From NCBI GenBank assembly GCA_029010495.1, contig JAQXKO010000021.1, positions 38,426 to 102,425 on the forward strand: 64,000 nt of DNA, read 5' to 3'. The notes beneath the pieces are model-generated. The model was given only the letters and a program-made list of their open reading frames with translations, ran no database searches and was not told where the DNA came from. The DNA comes from Clostridiales bacterium. Lineage in GTDB: Bacteria; Bacillota; Clostridia; Lachnospirales; Lachnospiraceae. The translations under genes were made by a program, and so were the position numbers. Shown piece by piece: positions 1 through 8,192 of the stretch (position 1 is its first letter; each line of letters opens with the position of its first letter).

Positions 1-342
1 AGCATTGTAAAAATCCTTGAGGGTATGGGCGTCGGAAAGATAATTACGGTTGACCCTCTAAAGCTTGACGAGGCAGTTGCGGCTGTAAAGGAATGTGCAG
101 ACACACCGGGTGTAAAGGCAATAATCTTTAAATCACCATGTATTGCAATCACGAAGCCGGCAGGGACAGCAACAATCAGTAATAAATGCATAAACTGTAA
201 GAAATGTATTAATGAAATCGGTTGTCCTGCCCTGATTATTAACAATGGCAGGGTTAATATTGACAATTCACTGTGTACCGGATGCGGTCTTTGCGGATAT
301 ATATGTCCCGTCAAGGCTATAACCGTTCCGACTGATAAATAA
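1..342 (+). CDS. iorA: Indolepyruvate ferredoxin oxidoreductase, alpha subunit (3' end only)
   Basis: The reading frame is open from base 1, so the gene starts upstream of the window and only the last 113 codons are visible. They contain two [4Fe-4S] ferredoxin motifs, CINCKKC..GCP and CTGCGLCGYICP, which form the C-terminal ferredoxin domain of the thiamine-diphosphate-dependent alpha subunit. The enzyme oxidatively decarboxylates indolepyruvate and other aryl pyruvates to aryl-acetyl-CoA and passes electrons to ferredoxin in the cytoplasm. iorB follows 17 bp downstream behind a GGAGG site, the usual order. Related 2-oxoacid oxidoreductases share such a domain, but the iorB and aryl-CoA ligase neighbours favour IorA. 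Confidence 0.88.
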   Translation, partial: SIVKILEGMGVGKIITVDPLKLDEAVAAVKECADTPGVKAIIFKSPCIAITKPAGTATISNKCINCKKCINEIGCPALIINNGRVNIDNSLCTGCGLCGYICPVKAITVPTDK

Positions 343-359
343 AACGGAGGTGTCAGATA

Positions 360-980
360 ATGAATAAAGATATACTGCTTTGCGGCGTAGGCGGTCAGGG
401 AACCGTTCTTGCTTCCAAGCTGATTGCTGCAGCAGCCATGACAAATGGCAATACGGTTCATTCCGCAGAGACCATAGGTATGGCCCAAAGAGGCGGCTCA
501 GTAACATCTCACATCAGAATAGGTGACAAGGCCTGCTCTCCTCTTATTCCGCTGGGAAATGCTGACATAATCATTGCATTTGAACCGGCCGAGGCTGTCA
601 GGAACCTTTGCTATCTGAAAAAAGACGGTATGGTAATTGTAAACACCGTGCCGGTAAGACCAACAACGGAATCTCTTAAGCCAACAGGCTATGACGGCAC
701 AGAGATGACTGATTATTTAAATAAAAAATGCAAATGTATCACTGTCAACTCCGAGGAATTATGTGCTCCTCTCGGTTCTTCCAAATTTTTTAACGTTGCC
801 GTTCTCGGTATACTTATAGCCGACGGACGCATTGATATCGACCGTGATACGATGATTAATGAAATCAATAAACGTGTTCCTTCAAAATTTGTTGACATTA
901 ATATTAAAGCATTTAATTTAGGAGGTAAATTCTATGAAGCTCAGTGCAATACAGCTGAATCAGGCAGATATTCAGATTAA
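360..980 (+). CDS. iorB: Indolepyruvate ferredoxin oxidoreductase, beta subunit
   Basis: 206 residues, the usual length for IorB. The N-terminus has the glycine-rich GVGGQGTVLASK typical of the gamma-type domain of pyruvate/ketoacid:ferredoxin oxidoreductases, followed by HSAETIGMAQRGGSV, also strongly conserved. It pairs with IorA to convert aryl pyruvates from amino-acid transamination to aryl-acetyl-CoA. The start at 360 has GGAGG 8-9 bases upstream. Its 3' end overlaps the next gene by 47 bp, so translation of the two is probably coupled. Confidence 0.9.
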   Translation: MNKDILLCGVGGQGTVLASKLIAAAAMTNGNTVHSAETIGMAQRGGSVTSHIRIGDKACSPLIPLGNADIIIAFEPAEAVRNLCYLKKDGMVIVNTVPVRPTTESLKPTGYDGTEMTDYLNKKCKCITVNSEELCAPLGSSKFFNVAVLGILIADGRIDIDRDTMINEINKRVPSKFVDINIKAFNLGGKFYEAQCNTAESGRYSD

Positions 981-2178
981 AAGACTCATTAAATCCGACA
1001 GCTATTACGGCAATATTTTCAAAAAAGCAGGAATAACCGGGGTGTCTTCACAGGAAGAATTTGAAAGTCTTCCGTTTTCAAGCAAGGATGATTTGAGAAA
1101 TGCCTACCCGCTCGGTATTCAGGCTGTTCCTGACGAAGATGTTGTACGTATACACTCATCTTCAGGTACAACAGGCAAGCCGGTAATAATCCCATATACA
1201 GCCAAAGACGTAGATGACTGGGCCGTAATGTTTGCACGCTGCTATGAAACAGCCGGTATTACAAATAAAGACAGAATTCAGATTACACCGGGATACGGTT
1301 TATGGACTGCCGGAATAGGTTTTCAGGCAGGCTGTGAAAAGCTTGGAGCCATGGCCATACCTATGGGACCGGGCAACACCGAAAAACAACTTCAGATGAT
1401 GCAGGATTTAAAGTCAACAGTATTAACCGCAACATCTTCTTATGCACTGTTACTTGCTGAGGAAATCAACAAGCGCGGGCTTAAGGATAAGATTTGTCTA
1501 AAAAAAGGCGTATTCGGTTCTGAAAGATGGTCAGACAAAATGCGTTCCTATATTCAAAAAGAGCTTGGCATAGAACTATATGACATTTACGGTCTGACTG
1601 AGATTTACGGTCCCGGAATCGGTATAAACTGTTCTGAAAACAACGGAATCCACTATTGGGATGATTATGTATATATTGAAATAATCGACCCAAAAACAGG
1701 TAAAAACGTTCCCGACGGCGAAGAGGGAGAAATCGTAATTACAACGCTTGTAAAAGAGGGCGCTCCGCTTATTCGATTCCGAACACATGATATTTCACGT
1801 ATTATTCCCGGTAAATGTAAATGCGGACGCGATTATCCGCGAATTGATACAATTAAGGGACGTAGTGATGACATGTTTAAGGTTCACGGAGTTAACATGT
1901 TTCCGAGTCAGGTTGAAGAAATACTCCAGAATATTGACGGTGCTTCAAGTGAATATAATATTACAATTGCACATGATAATGACAAAAATAAAGATATCAT
2001 GATTGTAACAGTCGAAGTTGAAGGACGTGTTGACTTCGAAAAAACAGCGAACTCAATACGCGCATCATTTAAATCAAAAATCGGTGTTACGCCTAAAATC
2101 ACTCCTGTTCCGGTCGGAACTCTTCCTCGTAGCGAGAAGAAAACAAAACGTGTGATTGATTACAGGGAAACAGTATAA
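934..2178 (+). CDS. paaK: Phenylacetate-CoA ligase family (aryl-acetate:CoA ligase)
   Basis: 414-residue adenylate-forming enzyme. The phosphate-binding motif SSSGTTGKP lies at residues 75-83, the adenylation motif IYGLTEIYGPG near 215, and the C-terminal lid ends in LPRSEKKTKRV, which holds the conserved lysine. A KCKCGRDYP motif precedes the lid. The start at 934 has GGAGG 8 bases upstream, inside the iorB tail. The family activates phenylacetate and related aryl acids with ATP and CoA. Next to iorAB it may work in either direction, either trapping aryl acids as CoA thioesters or forming ATP from aryl-acetyl-CoA. The exact aryl substrate cannot be read from the sequence. Confidence 0.85.
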   Translation: MKLSAIQLNQADIQIKRLIKSDSYYGNIFKKAGITGVSSQEEFESLPFSSKDDLRNAYPLGIQAVPDEDVVRIHSSSGTTGKPVIIPYTAKDVDDWAVMFARCYETAGITNKDRIQITPGYGLWTAGIGFQAGCEKLGAMAIPMGPGNTEKQLQMMQDLKSTVLTATSSYALLLAEEINKRGLKDKICLKKGVFGSERWSDKMRSYIQKELGIELYDIYGLTEIYGPGIGINCSENNGIHYWDDYVYIEIIDPKTGKNVPDGEEGEIVITTLVKEGAPLIRFRTHDISRIIPGKCKCGRDYPRIDTIKGRSDDMFKVHGVNMFPSQVEEILQNIDGASSEYNITIAHDNDKNKDIMIVTVEVEGRVDFEKTANSIRASFKSKIGVTPKITPVPVGTLPRSEKKTKRVIDYRETV

Positions 2179-2195
2179 TATGCAAAGGAGTTAAT

Positions 2196-3935
2196 ATGAT
2201 TAAACGTTTTGCAAAGTGTCTAGGAGAATATAAAAAGGCAACCATACTTACACCTGTTATGATGATCGGCGAAGTAATATGTGAATGCTTTATTCCCCTA
2301 TTTACCGCATCGCTTATCAATTCGATTGAATCCGGTGCAGGTATGAACCAAATATTTAAATACGGTCTCTTATTACTGGTCATGGCCCTTTTATCCCTTT
2401 CCTTCGGATGTCTTGCCGGCATATTCTGTGCCACTGCATCCTCAGGATTTGCAAAAAACTTAAGAGCTGAGCTTTTCTACAAAGTTCAAAATTTTTCTTT
2501 TTCCAATATCGATAAGTTTTCAACCGCTTCACTGGTTACAAGACTTACCACAGATGTTACAAATGTTCAAAATGCATTTATGATGATAATAAGAATTGCG
2601 GTTCGTTCCCCTCTTATGCTCATTATAGCATTTATTATGTCATTTAAGGTTGGCGGAAATATTGCTTGGATATTTGCCGCAGTCATTCCTTTTCTTGGAT
2701 TAGGACTTTATATAATCATTACTAAAACCATGCCTGTTTTCCGTTCCGTATTTAAAAAATATGATGCACTTAACAATTCAGTTCAGGAAAATGTTAAAGG
2801 CGTCAGAGTTGTGAAGAGCTTTGTACGTGAAGACTATGAAAAGCAGAAATTTGCCAAAGCATCAGATGATATCCGCAGGGATTTTGTAAAGGCAGAAACA
2901 AATCTTGCGTTTAATTCCCCGCTTATGAATTTTTCAATGTATGCTTCAACAATTTTAATATCATATTTTTCATCTAAAATAATAATTACAACAGGCGCTG
3001 CAAAAATAGGTGTCGGTTCACTTACAAGTCTTATTACATATTCAATGCAGATTCTTATGTGTCTTATGATGCTTTCAATGATTTTTGTAATGCTGACACT
3101 TGCAGGCGAGTCGGCAAAACGAATTGTGGAAGTACTTGATGAAGAAAGCGATATTAAGAATCCTGAAAATCCCGTTACGGATGTAAAAGACGGAAGTATT
3201 GATTTCATTGATGTCTGCTTTAAATATTCTAAAAATGCAGAAAAATATGCTCTTTCAAATATTAATCTCCATATAGATGCAGGCATGACCGTGGGTATCA
3301 TCGGCGGTACGGGTGTTGGCAAGTCTACTCTTATACAGCTCATCTCCCGCCTCTATGATGTCACAACAGGCCAGGTTAAGGTTGGCGGTATTGATGTAAG
3401 AGAATATGACCTTTACAGTCTTCGCGAAGAAGTCTCAGTGGTTTTGCAGAAAAACATATTGTTTTCCGGAACCATAAAAGAAAATCTTCGCTGGGGTAAT
3501 AAGGATGCCGATGATAATGAACTTGTAAGAATTTGTAAGCTTGCACAGGCCGATGAGTTTATACAATCCTTTCCTGACAAATATGACACGCTTATTGAAC
3601 AAGGCGGTGCAAACGTTTCGGGAGGACAGAAGCAGCGACTTTGTATTGCAAGAGCACTTCTTAAGAAGCCTAAGATTCTCATCCTGGATGATTCGACTTC
3701 TGCCGTAGATACAAAAACCGATGCACTTATTCGTAAGGCATTCAGAGAAGAAATTCCTGATACCACAAAGATTATTATTGCTCAAAGAATTGCTTCAATT
3801 GAAAAATCCGACCTTATTGTAGTACTTGATAACGGCAGGATTGCTGATTCGGGCAAACATGATGAGCTTCTGTCCCGTTGTAAGATTTATCAGGAAGTTT
3901 ATTATTCACAGAATTCAATGGGAGGTGACAGGTAA
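2196..3935 (+). CDS. ABC exporter half-transporter, degenerate-site subunit
   Basis: 579 residues: a six-helix exporter transmembrane domain (about 1-310) fused to a nucleotide-binding domain. Walker A is GGTGVGKST and the signature is VSGGQKQRL. The residue after the Walker B aspartate, normally the catalytic glutamate, is aspartate (D499), and the switch histidine is glutamine (Q530 in IIIAQRIAS). These are hallmarks of the degenerate half of heterodimeric exporters such as TM287/288 and BmrCD. The next gene overlaps by one base (TAATG) and supplies the canonical half. It follows the aryl-CoA ligase after 17 bp, so it may be in the same transcript. The substrate is unknown. Confidence 0.9.
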   Translation: MIKRFAKCLGEYKKATILTPVMMIGEVICECFIPLFTASLINSIESGAGMNQIFKYGLLLLVMALLSLSFGCLAGIFCATASSGFAKNLRAELFYKVQNFSFSNIDKFSTASLVTRLTTDVTNVQNAFMMIIRIAVRSPLMLIIAFIMSFKVGGNIAWIFAAVIPFLGLGLYIIITKTMPVFRSVFKKYDALNNSVQENVKGVRVVKSFVREDYEKQKFAKASDDIRRDFVKAETNLAFNSPLMNFSMYASTILISYFSSKIIITTGAAKIGVGSLTSLITYSMQILMCLMMLSMIFVMLTLAGESAKRIVEVLDEESDIKNPENPVTDVKDGSIDFIDVCFKYSKNAEKYALSNINLHIDAGMTVGIIGGTGVGKSTLIQLISRLYDVTTGQVKVGGIDVREYDLYSLREEVSVVLQKNILFSGTIKENLRWGNKDADDNELVRICKLAQADEFIQSFPDKYDTLIEQGGANVSGGQKQRLCIARALLKKPKILILDDSTSAVDTKTDALIRKAFREEIPDTTKIIIAQRIASIEKSDLIVVLDNGRIADSGKHDELLSRCKIYQEVYYSQNSMGGDR

Positions 3936-5899
3936 TGGCCGGCAATTCTCACGGACCGCATGGTGGTAAAAGGCACGGTGGTCCTGCACCAAAAATTAAT
4001 TTAAAAAATTTGAAACGAATTACAACAATGCTGTTTAAGGATTATCCCGGCTCAGTGACTGCAATAATAATCTGCATTATTATAACAGCGCTCATCGGTG
4101 TAACTCCGACCGTATTTATCAAAACACTTACTACATATATTGAAGAAGGTATGATAACCGGCTGGAACGGGATTAGTGCAAAAATAATAAAAGCAATCAT
4201 TATCATGATTATTATTTATTCTGTAGGGATAATCTCAAATACAGTAATGGGCCTTATCGGCGCCAGAGTTACCCAGGGCTTTCTTCATAAAGTTCGTGTC
4301 AGAATGTTCAATGCAATGCAGAATCTGCCTGTTAAATACTTTGACTCCAACAATCACGGAGATATAATGAGCCATTATACTAATGACGTTGATACTCTTC
4401 GTCAGCTTGTCTCACAAAGCGTACCTCAGATGTTTAATGCACTTCTGACAGTAACCGCACTGATTTTAGTAATGTTTTATTACAGTATTAATCTGATGAT
4501 TATTGTATTTTTAGGTATTTTTGTAATGTTTAAGCTTACAAAAGTCGTTGGCGGCAATTCAGCAAGATTTTTTATTGCCCAACAGAAATCACTGGGTGCC
4601 GTGGAAGGTTTTATTGAAGAAATCATGAACGGCCAGAAGGTTGTTAAGGTATTTAATCATGAAGAAGATGCAAATAAAGACTTTGACAGACTTAACGAAC
4701 AGCTGTTTAATGACGCTGAATCAGCAAACAAATTCGGCAATGTATTTGGACCGATTATGAATAACATCGGCAATATTCTTTATGTTTTAACAGCATTTAT
4801 AGGAGGCTTCCTTGTTGTTTCAACATTGGGTATCAACAATCTTTCCTTTGAAAACCTGTTTAGTACAGGTTCAATGCTTGCCCCTTTGTCAGTACCTGTT
4901 GTCGCAACATACCTTGGAATGACCAAACAGTTTACAGGAAGTATCAACCAGGTTTCACAGCAGATAAATGCTGTAGCGATGGCCCTTGCAGGTTCTGAAC
5001 GAATACTTGAGCTTATGGACGGCAAACCTGAAACGGATGAAGGCTATGTTACGCTTGTAAACTGTAAGGAAGCAGACGGTAAAATTATTGAATGTAACGA
5101 AAAGACAGGTATGTGGGCGTGGAAGCATCCTCACAAATCTGACGGAACTGTAACATATACAAAATTAAAGGGCGATGTCCGATTATATGATGTCGACTTT
5201 GAATATGAAGAAGGAAAACCTGTTCTGCACAATATTACATTATACGCCAAGCCGGGTCAGAAGGTTGCATTTGTCGGAGCTACCGGAGCTGGCAAGACAA
5301 CTATTACAAACCTGATTAACCGTTTTTATGATATTGCTGACGGCAAGATAAGATACGATGACATTAATATCAACAAAATTAAAAAGGCTGACCTTCGTCG
5401 AAGCCTCGGAATCGTATTACAGGATGTAAATCTTTTTACGGGAACAGTAATGGAAAATATTCGTTACGGTAATCTTGATGCTACCGATGAACAATGTATA
5501 CAGGCTGCCAAGCTTGCAAATGCCCACGATTTCATAACAAGACTTCCGGACGGCTATAATACCATGTTAACCTCAAACGGAGCAAATCTTTCACAGGGAC
5601 AGAGACAGCTAATCAGTATTGCAAGAGCAGCTGTACTTGATCCTCCGGTAATGATTCTTGATGAAGCAACCTCTTCCATTGATACAAGAACAGAGAGCCT
5701 TGTTCAGAAGGGTATGGATGCACTCATGAAGAATCGTACCGTATTTGTGATTGCACACAGATTATCCACGGTTAAAAATTCTGATGCCATTATGGTTCTC
5801 GACCACGGCTCAATTATCGAACGCGGTACTCATGAAGAGCTTATTGAAGCCAAAGGCACCTACTATCAGCTCTATACCGGTGCATTTGAATTAGAATAA
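3935..5899 (+). CDS. ABC exporter half-transporter, canonical-site subunit
   Basis: 654 residues. A His/Gly-rich cytoplasmic N-terminus is followed by six transmembrane helices and an ATPase domain with Walker A GATGAGKTT, signature LSQGQRQL, intact MILDEATSSID and switch histidine in FVIAHRLST. It therefore carries the competent residues its partner lacks. An extra segment (about residues 365-405, containing WAWKHPHKSDG) sits between the membrane and ATPase domains, common in the larger subunit of such pairs. The start codon overlaps the stop of the partner gene. The product is a plasma-membrane exporter of an unknown, possibly hydrophobic or drug-like, substrate. Confidence 0.9.
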   Translation: MAGNSHGPHGGKRHGGPAPKINLKNLKRITTMLFKDYPGSVTAIIICIIITALIGVTPTVFIKTLTTYIEEGMITGWNGISAKIIKAIIIMIIIYSVGIISNTVMGLIGARVTQGFLHKVRVRMFNAMQNLPVKYFDSNNHGDIMSHYTNDVDTLRQLVSQSVPQMFNALLTVTALILVMFYYSINLMIIVFLGIFVMFKLTKVVGGNSARFFIAQQKSLGAVEGFIEEIMNGQKVVKVFNHEEDANKDFDRLNEQLFNDAESANKFGNVFGPIMNNIGNILYVLTAFIGGFLVVSTLGINNLSFENLFSTGSMLAPLSVPVVATYLGMTKQFTGSINQVSQQINAVAMALAGSERILELMDGKPETDEGYVTLVNCKEADGKIIECNEKTGMWAWKHPHKSDGTVTYTKLKGDVRLYDVDFEYEEGKPVLHNITLYAKPGQKVAFVGATGAGKTTITNLINRFYDIADGKIRYDDININKIKKADLRRSLGIVLQDVNLFTGTVMENIRYGNLDATDEQCIQAAKLANAHDFITRLPDGYNTMLTSNGANLSQGQRQLISIARAAVLDPPVMILDEATSSIDTRTESLVQKGMDALMKNRTVFVIAHRLSTVKNSDAIMVLDHGSIIERGTHEELIEAKGTYYQLYTGAFELE

Positions 5900-5916
5900 T
5901 AATTTATTAACAAAGA

Positions 5917-5955
5917 AACAGGATTAATCAGTTATCTGACTAATCCTGTTTTTAT
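5917..5955 (+). terminator. Rho-independent terminator after the ABC exporter genes
   Basis: A 15-bp stem (AACAGGATTAATCAG pairing with CTGACTAATCCTGTT, one G-T pair) with a TTAT loop is followed by a run of T. It ends the plus-strand operon. The facing esterase gene ends at 6022, so the hairpin could also act from the other side. Confidence 0.85.
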
Positions 5956-6021
5956 TATTACTTTGAGATTTGATTCATTTCACATTATATTCATCAAAGC
6001 CCCAAACAAATACGGATAAAA

Positions 6022-7164
6022 CTATCTTCGTAGTTCACAAATTCTGTCATACAGAATATTTGCCGCAAGCTCATGTTCTTTTATTCCCGGGTGGAATCTT
6101 GAGCCGACAGTTTCATCATTTGTTTCAGGAACTTCAATAAGCTCAATTCTTTCATCGCCCGTAGCAGCCTTATATTCTGTAATTGCTCTGTCAACAAGCG
6201 GTAATATTCCATTTCCAAGCATACCGCAAACCCAGAAAATATGTGCATGCGAATTATTATTTCTGATAATTCTTATAAACCGGTCTGCAGCGCTCACCCA
6301 AAGGGACGCATCATTTTTATCAAATTCTCCACCTTTCATTTTCAGCTCAAAGGTTTCACCACTCTCGCCTGTCCACTTTTCAGCATTAAACGCACTGTAA
6401 TCATTTGTTCCAAGGTTAATAATCACATAATCAGTTATAAATTTGCTGAAATCATATTCATTACATGAGCCGAGGGCACGCTGTCTGTCGCTTGTCAATA
6501 AGCTGCATACCTTTGTATAGTGCTCTGTAAGTGAATGATACGGATTGGCATCATAACCGCAGAGAAGTCCCCATCCACTCTGTGAAACGACCTGATAATC
6601 AGCATTAAGCTTATCGGCAAGCATATAAGAATAACTGAATGATGCTCCGAAAAACATTGAAATCCAATCTTCTTCGGACTTGGCTCCTACCGTTCCCTCG
6701 CCTGATGTAATACTGTCACCAATAAATTCCAATTTGATTTTACGCGGCTCAACCTTTTCAAATTTACCGTCACATTCGGCACTTACCCCAAGAAGCATTG
6801 ATGATTTATCATCACTCATTGCCTGTACTTCTTTTATCAGCCTGACATTTTTAATCTTTTCAGGGCTCATATTACGAAAACAGCTAACTGTATAAACACC
6901 TTTTGGCAGCATCAGGCGCTGAATGAATGAATCATTTACATAAACGGATATCCACTGTTCATAGCAATCATAGTCCGAATAAAAGGTAACATTAAGCATC
7001 GTTCCGGACACATTAAATTCAAGAGCTGAACCGGTATAGAACAGAGGCATTGCACCATCCGGCACGTCATCTCCCGCTCTGTTTGGATTAATGATTTCCG
7101 ATGTTCGACCATGTAAAAGTAATTTCCCGGATTTACATAATTCCCTTATTGAAAACTTATTCAT
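6022..7164 (-). CDS. SGNH/GDSL hydrolase, carbohydrate esterase family 2-like
   Basis: 380 residues with the two-part layout of CE2 esterases: an N-terminal beta-rich jelly-roll region (to about 135) and a C-terminal SGNH hydrolase domain. Visible motifs are IGDSITSGEG with the catalytic serine, the asparagine block in LGTNDYS, and FHPGIKEHE with the catalytic histidine. CE2 enzymes remove acetyl groups from xylan or other glycans. There is no signal peptide, so this one probably acts in the cytoplasm on imported acetylated oligosaccharides. It appears transcribed alone or with the GTPase genes upstream. The natural substrate is unknown. Confidence 0.8.
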   Translation of the reverse strand: MNKFSIRELCKSGKLLLHGRTSEIINPNRAGDDVPDGAMPLFYTGSALEFNVSGTMLNVTFYSDYDCYEQWISVYVNDSFIQRLMLPKGVYTVSCFRNMSPEKIKNVRLIKEVQAMSDDKSSMLLGVSAECDGKFEKVEPRKIKLEFIGDSITSGEGTVGAKSEEDWISMFFGASFSYSYMLADKLNADYQVVSQSGWGLLCGYDANPYHSLTEHYTKVCSLLTSDRQRALGSCNEYDFSKFITDYVIINLGTNDYSAFNAEKWTGESGETFELKMKGGEFDKNDASLWVSAADRFIRIIRNNNSHAHIFWVCGMLGNGILPLVDRAITEYKAATGDERIELIEVPETNDETVGSRFHPGIKEHELAANILYDRICELRR

Positions 7165-7220
7165 ACTTTATCTCCTATTCTGTCTGTTTTGACAAGGCGA
7201 AGCCGGCGTATAACATAACA

Positions 7221-8171
7221 TTAAGTAAAATATACTATTTTCTCATCCGGCTCATGACCAGGTGTAAGCTCACTTGCATAAAGAACAGGTCCTTTGCCCC
7301 TGTATTCTCTTACAAACTCTATCTTAACCTTGGCTGTAACATAATACCAGCCTCTGTTAAGATAATCAGTTGTTTTTTTACCTGAAGGTACTTTACTCAT
7401 AAATCCGATAAATGCAAGGTCCTCTGCGCAGCAGTTCATTGCCATACGTCCCGGTATAAAGCAATTCTTCGGCATTTTATCATTATAAAACATCATACCG
7501 TTGAATTTTACGGTCTTGTCCTTATACTTTTCAGGATGATCCATGGCATCCAGATACCATAAGCCGAAGTCATCATCTTCAATTACTATTTCATCGGCAT
7601 TAACATCAAACGGAAGCTCCTCTTCAACCTCACTGTCATCTACTCCGTCAAGAGTTTCATATATAATCTGAGCCTGACGGTTAAGCGGTTTAATAGAACG
7701 TCTTATTTTAAGCTTGTCGGTTGATTCATCTACCCTGTTACAAACGATAACATCGGAGTATTTTACATTTTCCGCAAAAAATGAACGCATATTATCATAA
7801 TATGTCTGATAAGTAGTAGCATCAATAAGTGTTACTATCTGGGCCATCGCCCAATTATCAGGAAATGAAAGATCAAGAAAATCCTCTGTTTTCCACATAC
7901 CGTTATACTCAACGAGAATCATATTGGGATTATAATATGAGTCAAGCTGCTTTAAAAAATCAGGTGTAAGCTGTTCAAGCTTTTCGACGGGAAGGATAGA
8001 CACATTTCGCTTTATGAGATTAACCTCATCAAATTCTTCCTCACCTTCTTCACACATGAGAATAAGAACATTACCTGCATTGGCAAACTGAGGTTCTTTC
8101 ATTGTCTCATTAATAAAGGTTGTTTTACCACTTTCAAGAAAGCCATTTATTAAAAATACGGGTGTTTCCAT
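7221..8171 (-). CDS. G3E/COG0523 GTPase fused to a DUF1980-like C-terminal domain
   Basis: 316 residues. The N-terminal half is a CobW-type G3E GTPase with Walker A GFLESGKTTF near residue 9. It lacks the GCxCC metal motif of its neighbour; the equivalent loop reads MCEEGEEEFDE. The C-terminal part (about 215-316), with FIPGRMAMNCCAEDLAFIG, resembles the end of TIGR03943/YcgQ (DUF1980) proteins, which pair with YcgR-type permeases. I chose the start at 8171, 4 bases after a GGAGGA site, rather than the in-frame ATG at 8186 that would put that site inside the gene. It lies 21 bp below the His-rich GTPase and is probably co-transcribed. A role in metal delivery is inferred. Confidence 0.78.
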   Translation of the reverse strand: METPVFLINGFLESGKTTFINETMKEPQFANAGNVLILMCEEGEEEFDEVNLIKRNVSILPVEKLEQLTPDFLKQLDSYYNPNMILVEYNGMWKTEDFLDLSFPDNWAMAQIVTLIDATTYQTYYDNMRSFFAENVKYSDVIVCNRVDESTDKLKIRRSIKPLNRQAQIIYETLDGVDDSEVEEELPFDVNADEIVIEDDDFGLWYLDAMDHPEKYKDKTVKFNGMMFYNDKMPKNCFIPGRMAMNCCAEDLAFIGFMSKVPSGKKTTDYLNRGWYYVTAKVKIEFVREYRGKGPVLYASELTPGHEPDEKIVYFT

Positions 8172-8192
8172 ATTTCCTCCGTTCATAAATAA

